A stretch of DNA of 64,000 nt, taken from the NCBI GenBank assembly GCA_016719055.1, contig JADKAW010000023.1, forward strand, positions 13,492 to 77,491, in the 5' to 3' direction. The first letter of the stretch is position 1, and each line of letters begins with the position of its first letter. The notes beneath the pieces are model-generated. The model did no database searches. It saw only the letters and a list, made by a program, of their open reading frames with translations, and was not told the DNA's origin. This document shows, in pieces, positions 1-8,797 of the stretch. A program made the position numbers and the translations under genes. This DNA comes from Candidatus Rhodoferax mariagerensis (GTDB taxonomy: Bacteria > Pseudomonadota > Gammaproteobacteria > Burkholderiales > Burkholderiaceae_C).

Positions 1-899
1 TCTTTGCCAAGCGCACCAGCGCTATAAGTCTCTGCCCAGCTACGCAAAGTCTTGTGCAGATAGTTGTGTTTTTCGAGTTCCCAGTAGAGGATCGGCGTCA
101 CGTTCTTAGCCCGCCATTCATTGGCACGAATTTCCTCCTTGCCTTTCGAATATCCGCCGAAGGCGAACATCTCTGGGGACGATTCCCCAAGCAGGCGGTC
201 AGCGGCCAAAGCGTCCATCATGTAGCGCAGAACTGGATCGTCGATGCTGTAGCCGACGAAGCACACGGTGAAGTTGCGAAACAGCTCGCTAACGAAGCGT
301 GCTGCCCAGCGTTCGGTCAAGTAGGCGAGGCCGAAGTCACCGCTGGATATCACCAGACGGTCGAGATCACCCGATGTCGGCTTTATCGTCAACAAGCCGT
401 GCAAGTACACCAACCCATCCCAACGGTTTTTGGGTACAGGCAGCAAGGGCGCTTCGTACGTGGCCACTAACAGTCCCTTTGCGCCGAGCACTTCCGCGAA
501 GAGTCGATCAAAGTTGGTGGTAATCAGTCGATAGCGTCCTTCACGCTGCCGAGCCAAAGTCAGCAGCGCCTCGTGCGTGGTTGTGGCGCTGGGGGCTGAA
601 AAATCACGTGTCAGGATTTTGGCTAACTGTTGGCGAACCTTCTCGCGACCACACCCTACTCCGTCATTGCCCTCCAACAGTCCGATGGCCGTGTCGTACT
701 GTTTCGCCTCAATTGCGGCCTCTTGGACAGCGCTTGGCTGCTCACCGAGGTCTGCATACAGCTGTTTAACCAATTCGCCGAATCCCGGCAATCCAGCCGG
801 ATACGAGATGCCCGCCCCGCAAAAGAAAACGACCCGTCCGTCTTCGTGCGCGTGCAGCAGACGTTCGGGAATATTTGGACCGTTTTTGATGAATTGCAT
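1..899 (-). CDS. SIR2-like domain protein, N-terminal part (3' end outside window)
   Basis: Read from an ATG at 899-897, the frame stays open for 299 codons and leaves the window at base 1. The product has the features of the SIR2-like (PF13289-type) NAD-binding fold: a GAG-I-S glycine motif at residues 28-32, TTNFDR with Asn129, YLHG with His167, and GYSIDDP near residue 217. Asn and His in these motifs are the catalytic pair in sirtuin-type NAD hydrolases. An in-frame stop lies eight codons upstream, so the ATG at 899 is the first Met; its ribosome site is weak. Proteins of this class often act in anti-phage defence by depleting NAD, with a C-terminal sensor domain; that part is missing here, so the defence role is inference. 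Confidence 0.85.
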   Translation of the reverse strand, partial: MQFIKNGPNIPERLLHAHEDGRVVFFCGAGISYPAGLPGFGELVKQLYADLGEQPSAVQEAAIEAKQYDTAIGLLEGNDGVGCGREKVRQQLAKILTRDFSAPSATTTHEALLTLARQREGRYRLITTNFDRLFAEVLGAKGLLVATYEAPLLPVPKNRWDGLVYLHGLLTIKPTSGDLDRLVISSGDFGLAYLTERWAARFVSELFRNFTVCFVGYSIDDPVLRYMMDALAADRLLGESSPEMFAFGGYSKGKEEIRANEWRAKNVTPILYWELEKHNYLHKTLRSWAETYSAGALGK

Positions 900-1350
900 C
901 GTTATGCAGGCTCTGAGTGGTTAGGCAGGCACTGGATAGGTGACTCAACCTTCGGCAGACAGAGTATCCAGTCTTCGGCTTTTTATGGAAAGCACCGTAT
1001 TGTCTCTTGCGTATTCGGATTTGGTATGTCCATAGTGCTGAAGTCACGGCCCTGCAGCGCGATTGCCGTAATGCGCTGGCTACGGGTGCATGCTTGCCCT
1101 ATGGGGCAGGGCGAGCACTAAACAACTCGTCACCAGCTGACATCTTGAACGAGTGGATATCCGCAATGACTTCAATGGGTTGCTATGCAAAGCTCTCCAT
1201 AGCGACCCGAAACGGTCTCTGACATCTCTTGGCTAAGTGCCAGATAGCAGACGTTCCGGATTGATGCTCCAGACTTGTACTATGGACAGGCGATATTCAA
1301 TGGATTACGTTAGGAGCGGACATGCATAGGCACACGCAGCCTTCGTCGCA
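900..1350. other. Intergenic region between the SIR2-like and DUF4238-type genes
   Basis: This 451-bp gap separates two genes that both read leftwards. I see no protein that resembles a family, no tRNA-like fold and no convincing sigma-70 promoter. It presumably carries the promoter of the SIR2-like gene. Short open frames on the plus strand here look random in composition. Confidence 0.5.
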
Positions 1351-3402
1351 TCACCCCCGCAGTATCAGGCGCGTGTTCTCAAGTTGGCTGTCCGAAAGGA
1401 CTTCCATCCATATCTGCTCTTGGACTCGCGTTGACAGCACGATGCCGAAAGACCAGAGTACTCGCTCCATGTGGCTGCCTAGAAGAACGAGGTCGTTGTC
1501 TCCTGCGAGGCGGTCCCGAGAATCGAAGAAGCGTTCCAGGTCAAGTGCGAACAGCTCAAACCAGTCACTTAGGCTACAAGCCCGAAGTACTACGAGGCTC
1601 TTGCTCGCTTTCCACCGGTTGATCTCGCTGCCAGTGGTCGCGCAGGCGTTCGCCGTGGCGCAGAGCAGCTGCTCAACGTGCATGAGCGCTTGACCCAGTG
1701 CTACGTCTACATCCCGATTGACAACGAAGTGCAGGCGCGCTCTGGTAATCCCCTGGACGCAACCGGCCAAAGTCTGGTGGTACAGGACGTCTGTCGCAAC
1801 GAACTCATTGTCTGAGATGTGTCCTATGCCAGAGAGCCGACCACCGAAGTAGTGAGAGCAGCAGAAGTGCGCGATTCGCAGCCTGACCGTCTCGAGTAGC
1901 GGTCTGTTACGCTGTAATGCGTCCTTGGGAATCTTTGCGACCACAGTGGCGTAGTACGTCGCACGACCTGCCTGATGACGAATCAGTACCGCCGAAGCGC
2001 GCGAAAGCGGATGGTCTTTTGCCACAAGATTGACCGCTTCCGTGGTGAAAAAGAGTTGGCTAGACACCCCATCTGTGGTCTCGACCGTATGGCAGGTCCC
2101 CAGCCTCACGACTTGAGCTGCGTGTTCGTTCAGCACCACCCCTCGCTGGCGCAATGAGCGCGCTATGTTGTCAGAAACCACTATGAATTCAACGGTACGC
2201 ATGCCCGCCTGCAACTCGGGCGCGCTCAGCAGATTGCGAACAGTGGCTTGTGCCTTGCCACTCCTGCGGCTCGAGGGTTCAAACTTGACGGGAGTCTTGA
2301 CCGGCTCCTGCGCCGGGCCCCCAGTCTCTGGCGGTTCGCTATCGCTGTCGTTCCTTTCGGGTGCGGTGAACGCTTGCTCTTCGACCAAACTTTCAACGTA
2401 CTTGGAGATCGTGCTTCCAATTCGTTGCGCAGCTCCGGCTGTTTGCGAGTCAGCCTGCGAGCTGATGAAGAAGTCCAAGGAGCACTGGGCGAAAGCGCGA
2501 TTCAATGACGCAACTTCGAGTTCTAGCTTGCCGAAGCAACCCACCAACACCTTGCTGGAGCAAACTGGCATCACAACCCCGGCGAGCTCATCGTCGCTCA
2601 GTAGCCAGTACGGCACCATCTCTTGGAAGTCCGACGTCTTCGACCCCACGGCGAGGCAGTCCGGAAGCACAAAGTGGGTCGGTGGTTCGGTCGCAATGAT
2701 TTGCCAGTTCATAGCCTTCAGGCGTTCCACGCGACGGGCGGGCACTAGGTCTCTTTCCAACGCTTTGCTGTGTCCGTTAACAATCATTTCAGGAATTTTT
2801 TCAAGCAGCATCCCGATCTGCTGCAGGAACATCGTGGCAAGTGCTGGGAACATCTGGGGAAACTTCTCTCGAGCCCGAAAGTGCACTAGCTTTGCAAGCG
2901 CGTTCATGCCGCTCTCCGGGAGAGCCCTAAACTGCGAAGCAATCTCTTCTTCAATCAACTTGACCAGCGTCGACTCCGCCTTCAGCGAGTCAACTTCAAG
3001 CAAGGCGCGCGCGGTCTGGTCGCTGCGTATGGCATCTGCGAAGTAATCCAGCATTTCAGTTGCAATAGCCGAGAAGCTACCCCTGACAAACGCTGATCGG
3101 AATGACAGGTGGACCACCACTGCCGCTGCCACGTGTGAGTCGAAGGATCCGACGTCGGCCGCACGTAGAGCAGCGACCGCAGGTGCCAAGACCGAGCCCT
3201 CATAGGTTGTGATTATGTCGTCGAGCGACTGCTCATCGGACGGCTCCGAGTAGAAGTCTCGCTGCGCTGCGACTCCCTCGGTCGAGGAACGGTAGCACTC
3301 CTGTCCCTTCCTGAACACGTACACCCGAGTCGCTTTCCCCTCGACCACTCCGAAGCCTCTTTGCAGGGCCTGTGGGATGAAATGCTGTTTTCGACCTGCC
3401 AT
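1351..3402 (-). CDS. DUF4238-type protein with an unrecognised C-terminal half
   Basis: The 683-residue product begins MAGRKQHFIPQ, the hallmark start of DUF4238 proteins, and continues with a DFYSEP segment near residue 50 and a WQIIATEPPTHFVLPD strand near residue 230 that fits the family core. DUF4238 has no assigned function. A low-complexity acidic/Pro linker lies near residues 350-390, and the following ~290 residues match nothing I recognise, so the protein is about twice the usual family length. The start was chosen at 3402 because AGAGGAA sits 7 nt upstream and the family motif begins there; a longer open frame reaches 3540. It lies upstream of the SIR2-like gene on the same strand, 451 bp away. 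A joint role is possible but unproven. Confidence 0.7.
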   Translation of the reverse strand: MAGRKQHFIPQALQRGFGVVEGKATRVYVFRKGQECYRSSTEGVAAQRDFYSEPSDEQSLDDIITTYEGSVLAPAVAALRAADVGSFDSHVAAAVVVHLSFRSAFVRGSFSAIATEMLDYFADAIRSDQTARALLEVDSLKAESTLVKLIEEEIASQFRALPESGMNALAKLVHFRAREKFPQMFPALATMFLQQIGMLLEKIPEMIVNGHSKALERDLVPARRVERLKAMNWQIIATEPPTHFVLPDCLAVGSKTSDFQEMVPYWLLSDDELAGVVMPVCSSKVLVGCFGKLELEVASLNRAFAQCSLDFFISSQADSQTAGAAQRIGSTISKYVESLVEEQAFTAPERNDSDSEPPETGGPAQEPVKTPVKFEPSSRRSGKAQATVRNLLSAPELQAGMRTVEFIVVSDNIARSLRQRGVVLNEHAAQVVRLGTCHTVETTDGVSSQLFFTTEAVNLVAKDHPLSRASAVLIRHQAGRATYYATVVAKIPKDALQRNRPLLETVRLRIAHFCCSHYFGGRLSGIGHISDNEFVATDVLYHQTLAGCVQGITRARLHFVVNRDVDVALGQALMHVEQLLCATANACATTGSEINRWKASKSLVVLRACSLSDWFELFALDLERFFDSRDRLAGDNDLVLLGSHMERVLWSFGIVLSTRVQEQIWMEVLSDSQLENTRLILRG

Positions 3403-3692
3403 TGCGTTTCCTCTTCGCACGAAAACTTCAGCGCCCACATCATGCAGGCTAGAAACGATGTCTAACTCAAAATTACGATAGGCAACGGTGCATTGTCCCA
3501 CCCCACCGCGGCATTCTGGTTCTGAGGTTCTAGCTAGCACAGGATTTCAAGGGGGACTTCAATGCGCCCCCAAATGGCTGTTTTCGCCGTCTTGTGGGTA
3601 TGCACTCAGCAGTACCGGTGTTTAACTGCGCTGAGCGAATCGGATTACCCTCTGTTGCCCTACGTGACCCACCGTCTCGGAAGATTTGATTC

Positions 3693-3935
3693 ATGATTTC
3701 TGGGTCTTTCAAATGCCCTTTGCAAACCATGAAACCAATCAAACTCACTCCCTCAGAACAGATGTCAGCGCATCAGCGCGCATCTGAGATTACAACCATC
3801 CTGGCCGCAGCCATTATGCGCACTCATGCCAGTGGTCAGGCTGCGACAGATCAAAATGAAAGACAAGTTGTACTTGGCTCTTCTGGTCACCAGCGCGTTC
3901 ATACGAACCCTTATCAAACAAGGAGTTTCAAATGA
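3693..3935 (+). CDS. Small hypothetical protein, first gene of recombinase operon
   Basis: An 80-codon frame whose TGA overlaps the ATG of the next gene (ATGA at 3932-3935), which implies translational coupling and supports it being real. Two starts are possible: 3693, with GGAAGA eight nt upstream, or the Met at 3729 (MKPIKLTPSEQ), giving 68 residues. The middle contains a short helix-rich stretch (SAHQRASEITTILAAAI). No domain is recognised. Its position before a DUF2924 gene and a serine recombinase suggests a role in recombination or its control, but that is inference. Confidence 0.6.
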   Translation: MISGSFKCPLQTMKPIKLTPSEQMSAHQRASEITTILAAAIMRTHASGQAATDQNERQVVLGSSGHQRVHTNPYQTRSFK

Positions 3936-4387
3936 ACGACACCACCACTTCAGTGTCAGCCCAAGTGGCTGCGCTTTCAACTTTGCAGATGCCAGACCTG
4001 TGGGCATTGTGGGATCGATTCTTTACGCGTCGACCTGATAAGACCAACCGCAGCTATATCGAGGCGCGAGTGGCCTACAAAATTCAGGAGGCAGCTTTTG
4101 GCGGCTTGTCGGCTGAAACTCGACGCCGGTTGGTCAATATTGGCATGCGCCACTCCAAAATCAAAGGTCGCCAGATTGCGCCGGTCATTGAACTGATGCC
4201 TGGCACGGTCTTGGTGCGTGAGTGGGGTGAGCGTGACCATAAAGTCACCGTCACCGCCGAAGGCAAATTTGACTATGAGGGCAAACTGTTCAAGAGCCTG
4301 TCAGCAGTGGCCCGCCACATCTGCGGCACGCCGTGGTCTGGCCCTGTGTTTTTTGGATTGAAGTCCAACCGCAAGGAGGCTGCATGA
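3932..4387 (+). CDS. DUF2924 domain-containing protein
   Basis: The 151-residue product shows the DUF2924 pattern: an N-terminal helical part (LPQ-like segment ALSTLQMPDLWALWDRFF), and a C-terminal block with LVREWGERDHKVTV, YEGKLFKSLSAVARHICG and WSGPVFFGL. The function of this family is unknown, but its genes usually sit directly before large serine recombinase genes in proteobacterial mobile elements, exactly as here. AGGAG lies 6 nt before the ATG. Both ends overlap neighbours by four bases (ATGA at 3932 and at 4384), so the three genes form one coupled operon. Confidence 0.88.
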   Translation: MNDTTTSVSAQVAALSTLQMPDLWALWDRFFTRRPDKTNRSYIEARVAYKIQEAAFGGLSAETRRRLVNIGMRHSKIKGRQIAPVIELMPGTVLVREWGERDHKVTVTAEGKFDYEGKLFKSLSAVARHICGTPWSGPVFFGLKSNRKEAA

Positions 4388-5765
4388 ACGCCATCTCCCA
4401 AATTGCGTCACTCAAACCCCGCAAGCGGTGCGCAGTGTATTGCCGCGTCTCGTCGGACGAACGACTGGATCAGGAATTCAACTCCATCGATGCGCAGAAA
4501 GAGGCAGGGCAGTCCTATGTTGCCAGTCAACGCTCTGAGGGCTGGATTCCGGTGGTTGACGACTACGATGACCCAGGCTTTTCTGGCGGCAACACCGAGC
4601 GACCCGGGCTCAAACGCCTGATGGCTGACATCGAGCGCGGTCTGGTCGATATCGTGGTGGTCTACAAAATTGACCGGCTGACCCGCAGCCTGGCGGACTT
4701 CTCCAAAATGGTCGAGGTGTTCGAGCGCCAGGGCGTGTCATTCGTGTCCGTCACCCAGCAGTTCAACACCACCACGTCCATGGGTCGCTTGATGCTCAAC
4801 GTGCTGCTGTCGTTTGCACAGTTTGAGCGGGAAGTCACCGGCGAACGTATCCGCGACAAGATTGCCGCCAGCAAGCGCAAGGGAATGTGGATGGGTGGGA
4901 TGCCGCCGCTGGGTTATGACGTGGTCAACCGGCTGCTGGTAGTCAACGAAACGGAGGCCCAATTGGTGCGGCGCATCTTTGGTGAGATGCTCACGATTGG
5001 GTCGCCAACGCGCATTGCAGAAGGGCTTGCCAGCGAGGGCATCACCACCAAGGCCTGGACGACACAGGACGGCCTGGTGCGCAGCGGCGTGCGGATGGAC
5101 AAAAAGTGCCTGTTCAAGCTGCTGCGAAATCGAATCTATCTGGGTGAACTGTCCCACAAGGGCAGTTGGTTCCCAGGCGCACACTCGCCGATCATTGACA
5201 CGGGACTGTGGGGGCAGGTACAAGAAGTGCTGGAGCGAAACCCGCACGTCAGGTCGGTGGAAACCCAAACCCGAGGCAGCACAGAGGCGCTGTTGCGCGG
5301 TCTGTTGTTTGGCCAGACGGGTGACCCGATGTACGCAACTTACGCCAGCAAGAACAAGACGAAGTACCGTTACTACGTTTCCAAATCTGAAATGAAGTTC
5401 GGAGCCAATGGCAAAACACATGCGCGAATACCTGCGGCAGAAATCGAGATGGCAACCGTCGCACAGATCAAAACCGTGCTCTGTAGCCCGGAATCCATCA
5501 CGGCGGTCTGCAAATCCATCGAAATCAGCGGCGCTCAGATCAGCGAAGACGAAGCCGTCATGGCCATGCACCGGTTGGGTGACGTGTAGAGCAGTTGTAC
5601 CAGGTTGAGCGAGTCCGCATTGCCAAACTGATGATTGAGCGGGTTGACCTGGTTACCGGCGGATTCAAAATCAAATGGTACCCCCTGGGTTGGAAGGAAC
5701 TCATCAAAGAGTTTGCAGCACAAAGCATTGGTGCTGAGTTGGTTGAAGTGGAAGCAATGCCATGA
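4384..5765 (+). pseudogene. Large serine recombinase (resolvase family), frameshifted near the C-terminus
   Basis: From the ATG at 4384 (AAGGAGG upstream) the frame encodes a serine recombinase: catalytic YCRVSSDE with Ser near residue 22, a YKIDRLTRS block, GRLMLNVLLSFAQFEREVTGERI, then the recombinase domain (PPLGYDV) and the zinc-ribbon region. It meets TAG at 5587-5589. Directly after, in the -1 frame, 58 codons (5589-5762) encode EQLYQVERVRIAKLMIERVDL, the usual end of this family, and stop in a TGA at 5763 that overlaps the next ATG. The two pieces fit together if one base is missing near 5587. The truncated protein keeps 401 residues including the catalytic domain, so partial activity is conceivable. 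There is no slippery heptamer, so I read this as a mutation or a base-call error rather than programmed frameshifting. Confidence 0.85.
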
Positions 5766-6130
5766 ACAGCAATCTGGAAACCTTTGTTCCCATGGCGGAC
5801 CAACCTGAACGGCGCGTAGTCTTGCAGATCGATGGCACGGACGTGGTGGCCCACAGCACCACATTTTTGGCGGAATTGGCGCGAGCGTTTTACTGGCGAG
5901 GCTTGCTTGACACAGGTGCTGTGAAAAGTGGGGTGGATATCGCAATCAAGGAGGGACTGACCCACCCGGTGGTCAACGCATCGCTGCGACTGACGCTGCT
6001 TGCACCCGACATCATTGATCAGCTGATGCGCGGTACGCAGCCACGCAGGATGAACCTTAAGTGGTTCCTGCGACATCACTTTCCGGCGGACTGGCAGGCC
6101 CAGCGCGAACTCATCGCCAACTTCAAATAG
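5762..6130 (+). CDS. Recombinase-associated helix-turn-helix-like protein
   Basis: A 122-residue protein whose ATG overlaps the TGA of the recombinase C-terminal tail. The core RAFYWRGLLDTGAVKSGVDIAIKEGLTHPVVNASLRLTLLAPDI is the pattern found in small proteins encoded after DUF2924-linked recombinases: a helix, then a HTH-like segment, then LRLTLLAPDI and a basic tail. Direct DNA binding is inferred from the HTH-like pattern. It is related to the following gene, so the pair looks like an old tandem duplication. Confidence 0.65.
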   Translation: MNSNLETFVPMADQPERRVVLQIDGTDVVAHSTTFLAELARAFYWRGLLDTGAVKSGVDIAIKEGLTHPVVNASLRLTLLAPDIIDQLMRGTQPRRMNLKWFLRHHFPADWQAQRELIANFK

Positions 6131-6138
6131 GCACCAGC

Positions 6139-6642
6139 ATGGCTAAAAAACACAGAGGCATGATGACCGGGGAGCCGGTGACGTACCAAATTCCAGCGCC
6201 AGCAGGCAGTGTTCAGATGGAAACCTTCATTCCGTGGACGCTGGTCAAGCGAGGTGTTCGGCAGCAGGTGATCACGCCAATTGATGCACCCGAGCAGTTC
6301 CAGAAGGAGGCGGTCGTGGAACGAAGCGCGCGCAAGCAGGCAAAAGACAGTCCTTTAATCCGGGCATTGGGTTTGGCGCATTATTGGCAGCGCCTGCTGG
6401 ACGAGGGCAAGTACCGGTCGCTGACGGAAATCGCTGCGGCTGAAGACATGGATCTGGGACAAGCGAGTCGGATTGCGCTGCACACTCGATTTGCGCCCGA
6501 CATCGTTCGCGCACACATATCTGAGGATCAACCCGTCTCGGCCTCGAAAAAGCTGAGGCGCTACGGAATAAGTCTAGATTGGAACTTGCAACGCAATCAA
6601 CTGGAGAATTCACCCCTGCAAGGATCTACCAGAGGTATTTGA
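6139..6642 (+). CDS. Second recombinase-associated HTH-like protein (paralogue)
   Basis: The 167-residue product (start MAKKHRG at 6139; the frame extends to 6061 but overlaps the previous gene) carries the same core as its neighbour: LGLAHYWQRLLDEGKYRSLTEIAAAEDMDLGQASRIALHTRFAPDIV. The segment that is LRLTLLAPDI in the family has changed to IALHTRFAPDI, so it has diverged. It starts 8 bp after the previous stop and closes the operon. The N-terminal ~70 residues are not recognised. Function is unknown. Confidence 0.6.
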   Translation: MAKKHRGMMTGEPVTYQIPAPAGSVQMETFIPWTLVKRGVRQQVITPIDAPEQFQKEAVVERSARKQAKDSPLIRALGLAHYWQRLLDEGKYRSLTEIAAAEDMDLGQASRIALHTRFAPDIVRAHISEDQPVSASKKLRRYGISLDWNLQRNQLENSPLQGSTRGI

Positions 6643-6684
6643 TGCGAGCGGAACTCTTAACGCTAAAGCTACTACAATGTTGAG

Positions 6685-7038
6685 ATGCGTTTTTGGTTGA
6701 TCGTCTTTTTAGCAATATTGATGCCGTTGCAGCTCTCGTGGGCGGCAACTGGGCGCTATTGTCAGCACGAAAGCGATGTTTCCAGCAAGCACGTTGGCCA
6801 TCACACACACCAACATAAAACCACGGAACGCACAGAGTCCGGTGGCGATTTTGCGAAGTCGATGACAGTCGATATGGATTGCGGCACCTGCCATGCTGGC
6901 TGTTCAATGGCTGTCCAAGAATCCAGTGTCGTCAAAAACGTTGTGCTGACTTTGATGTTCTCGTCAGGGCTCAGCGTGCAGTCAAGCCCTGGCCTCGTAG
7001 ATCGTCCAGAACGGCCACAGTGGGTTGCCCTGATCTGA
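6685..7038 (+). CDS. CzcI-like periplasmic metal-responsive protein
   Basis: The 117-residue product starts with a clear signal peptide (MRFWLIVFLAILMPLQLSWA) followed by YCQHE, a His-rich stretch HVGHHTHQH and a CGTCHAGC cluster. This is the layout of CzcI, the small periplasmic protein encoded at the head of czcCBA cobalt-zinc-cadmium efflux operons. No czcCBA genes follow; instead it precedes lspA and a thiol-redox pair. Metal binding by the His/Cys clusters is likely from composition but not demonstrated. Confidence 0.7.
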   Translation: MRFWLIVFLAILMPLQLSWAATGRYCQHESDVSSKHVGHHTHQHKTTERTESGGDFAKSMTVDMDCGTCHAGCSMAVQESSVVKNVVLTLMFSSGLSVQSSPGLVDRPERPQWVALI

Positions 7039-7147
7039 CCAGGGCATCGATCTACACATAAGCTTTAAACGCTTCGAGAAATCGAGCCCTGTCAATCGCG
7101 TCAGCATGCAATGCTGATTTGATCAACGGATTTCGGGATTTCTCTTC

Positions 7148-7669
7148 ATGCTTCTTTTCCACTGGCGACAACGCCCGCGCGTGCTTTGGGTAATTTTGGT
7201 CGGGGCACTTATTTTTCTTGATCAACTGACCAAGACTTACTTTGCAAACACGATTGCACGGGGTGAAGCAGTTGTTGTTACGGACTGGTTCAATTTCGTT
7301 CACTTGCTAAACAGAGGTGCCGCCTTTTCATTTCTCGCTAGCGCGGATGGCTGGCAGAGACCATTGTTGATTGGCGTTAGCTTCCTCGTGATAGTACCTG
7401 TAACCCTGGTTTGCATGTACAAAAAAGTGGAGCCCGTTGAACGTTGGATGGGCGGCTTGGTTGTGGCTGGTGGCACAAGCAATCTGATCGATCGCATTCA
7501 AACTGGCGCGGTAGTGGACTTCCTTGATGTCCATTGGCGTGAATGGCACTGGCCAGCATTCAACTTAGCTGACAGCTACATTGTCTGTGCCGTATGCGTA
7601 TGGATATTTCTATCCAGGAACACATCACCTGCGCAGGCAGCGTCGACAAAAGCCGAGGCTCAAGTATGA
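7148..7669 (+). CDS. lspA: Lipoprotein signal peptidase (signal peptidase II), accessory copy
   Basis: The 173-residue membrane protein has the LspA blocks: FLDQLTK near residue 25, FVHLLNRGAAFSF at 50-62, NLIDR with Asp115 and FNLADSY with Asp142; these two Asp form the catalytic dyad of signal peptidase II. Several hydrophobic segments fit the four-helix topology. The canonical GG-GNLIDR motif reads GGTSNLIDR. Extra lspA copies are typical of lead/cadmium resistance clusters (PbrC-type), and this one lies in such a cluster, so it is probably not the housekeeping copy. Its TGA overlaps the ATG of the next gene. Confidence 0.92.
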   Translation: MLLFHWRQRPRVLWVILVGALIFLDQLTKTYFANTIARGEAVVVTDWFNFVHLLNRGAAFSFLASADGWQRPLLIGVSFLVIVPVTLVCMYKKVEPVERWMGGLVVAGGTSNLIDRIQTGAVVDFLDVHWREWHWPAFNLADSYIVCAVCVWIFLSRNTSPAQAASTKAEAQV

Positions 7670-8082
7670 AGCGAAATTGGAACCTACTTGTTCTCGCTTG
7701 GCTGATTGCAGCCGCTGCCACGGCAAGCGCTCTTTTCATCGGCGAGGTCATGGGAATGGCACCGTGTGTGCTGTGTTGGTACCAACGTATTTTTATGTTC
7801 CCCCTAGCTGTCGTGCTAGGTATGGCCTGCTACAGCGATGACCGACGCGGGGCAATTTACGGTCTGGTGCTCGCGTTGGGTGGGGTCATGGTGGCTGGTT
7901 ACCACACCTTATTGATTGCCGGTTTTGTATCAAAAGCCTGGATTCCCTGCGGTTCAGGCGTGTCTTGCACCGAACAAAAGCTGGAAATTCTCAATGGATT
8001 GCAGATTCCCTGGCTTTCGCTGACCGCATTTCTCGCCATCACCTTATTGCTTTTCGTATACATCAAGAGGACTTCAAAATGA
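7666..8082 (+). CDS. DsbB/BdbC-family disulfide oxidoreductase
   Basis: The 138-residue inner-membrane protein has four hydrophobic segments and two Cys pairs: Cys34-x-x-Cys37 in APCVLCWYQR, and Cys95/Cys101 in the periplasmic loop. This is the DsbB/BdbC design: it passes electrons from a DsbA-like partner to quinone. The start at 7666 is set by the ATGA overlap with lspA; its own TGA overlaps the ATG of the DsbA-like gene. The direct coupling to that gene strongly suggests a dedicated oxidant pair. Confidence 0.9.
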   Translation: MKRNWNLLVLAWLIAAAATASALFIGEVMGMAPCVLCWYQRIFMFPLAVVLGMACYSDDRRGAIYGLVLALGGVMVAGYHTLLIAGFVSKAWIPCGSGVSCTEQKLEILNGLQIPWLSLTAFLAITLLLFVYIKRTSK

Positions 8083-8735
8083 ACTCAAAAAAATTGACTG
8101 TCGCAGTTCTGCTGGGCATTGTGGTTGCGCTGTTTTTAGTAGGAATGAATTTCTATCAAAAGCGTGTCCAAGATTCTCAGATGGAAAAGGTCAGTAAGGC
8201 CGAAAACCGAATGGTTCGTTTCCATTCCCCGACGTTGGGACCAAGTGACGCACCAGTGACTATCGTTGAGTTCTTTGATCCGGCTTGTGAAACCTGTCGG
8301 GACTTCTATCCAATTGTCAAAAATTTGATGAAGCAGTATCCCAACGATGTTCGCTTGGTTCTCAGATACGCCCCATTCCATGCTGGCTCAGACAAAGTCG
8401 TCAAGTTGTTGGAGGCATCCAAGAGACAGGATAAATACTGGCAAACGCTTGAGGCAATTCTGGCTGCACAGCCGTCGTGGGCCAGTCATGGCTCACCTAA
8501 CCTTGATGTAGCTTATCAAGCTGCTGCCCAGGCGGGTCTGGATATAAAAAAGGCGTTGGATGATGCGCAAGAAGCAGGCATCGAGGCTGTGTTGAAACAA
8601 GACGTCGAAGACTTGACTGCGCTGGAAGTGAAAAAAACCCCAACATTTTTTGTCAATGGCCGTGGATTGCCCAGCTTCGGTCCCGATCAACTTGCCTCCT
8701 TGGTTGCTGAAGAAGTCGCCAAAAACAAGAAATGA
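8079..8735 (+). CDS. DsbA/BdbD-like membrane-anchored thiol oxidoreductase
   Basis: The 218-residue protein has an N-terminal membrane anchor (residues 7-24) and a thioredoxin/DsbA-type domain with VEFFDPACETCRDF, so a CETC active site (Cys70, Cys73), and a cis-Pro loop KKTPTFFVNG near the C-terminus. It is coupled by ATGA overlap to the DsbB-like gene and should be reoxidised by it. Likely substrates are periplasmic Cys-containing proteins of the same cluster, for example the CzcI-like protein, but this is inference. Confidence 0.88.
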   Translation: MNSKKLTVAVLLGIVVALFLVGMNFYQKRVQDSQMEKVSKAENRMVRFHSPTLGPSDAPVTIVEFFDPACETCRDFYPIVKNLMKQYPNDVRLVLRYAPFHAGSDKVVKLLEASKRQDKYWQTLEAILAAQPSWASHGSPNLDVAYQAAAQAGLDIKKALDDAQEAGIEAVLKQDVEDLTALEVKKTPTFFVNGRGLPSFGPDQLASLVAEEVAKNKK

Positions 8736-8797
8736 CTGACAAGTCCTGCAATTCGCACGTCGCGCATTGGGAAACTTCCCGATAAACAAGGAATGAA

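Noticed and set aside
54..1121. Several plus-strand open frames at the left edge
   Set aside because: They run antisense to the SIR2-like gene or its upstream gap and their translations show no family features.
5560..5600. Programmed frameshift in the recombinase
   Set aside because: No slippery heptamer and no downstream structure are evident; a one-base loss is simpler.
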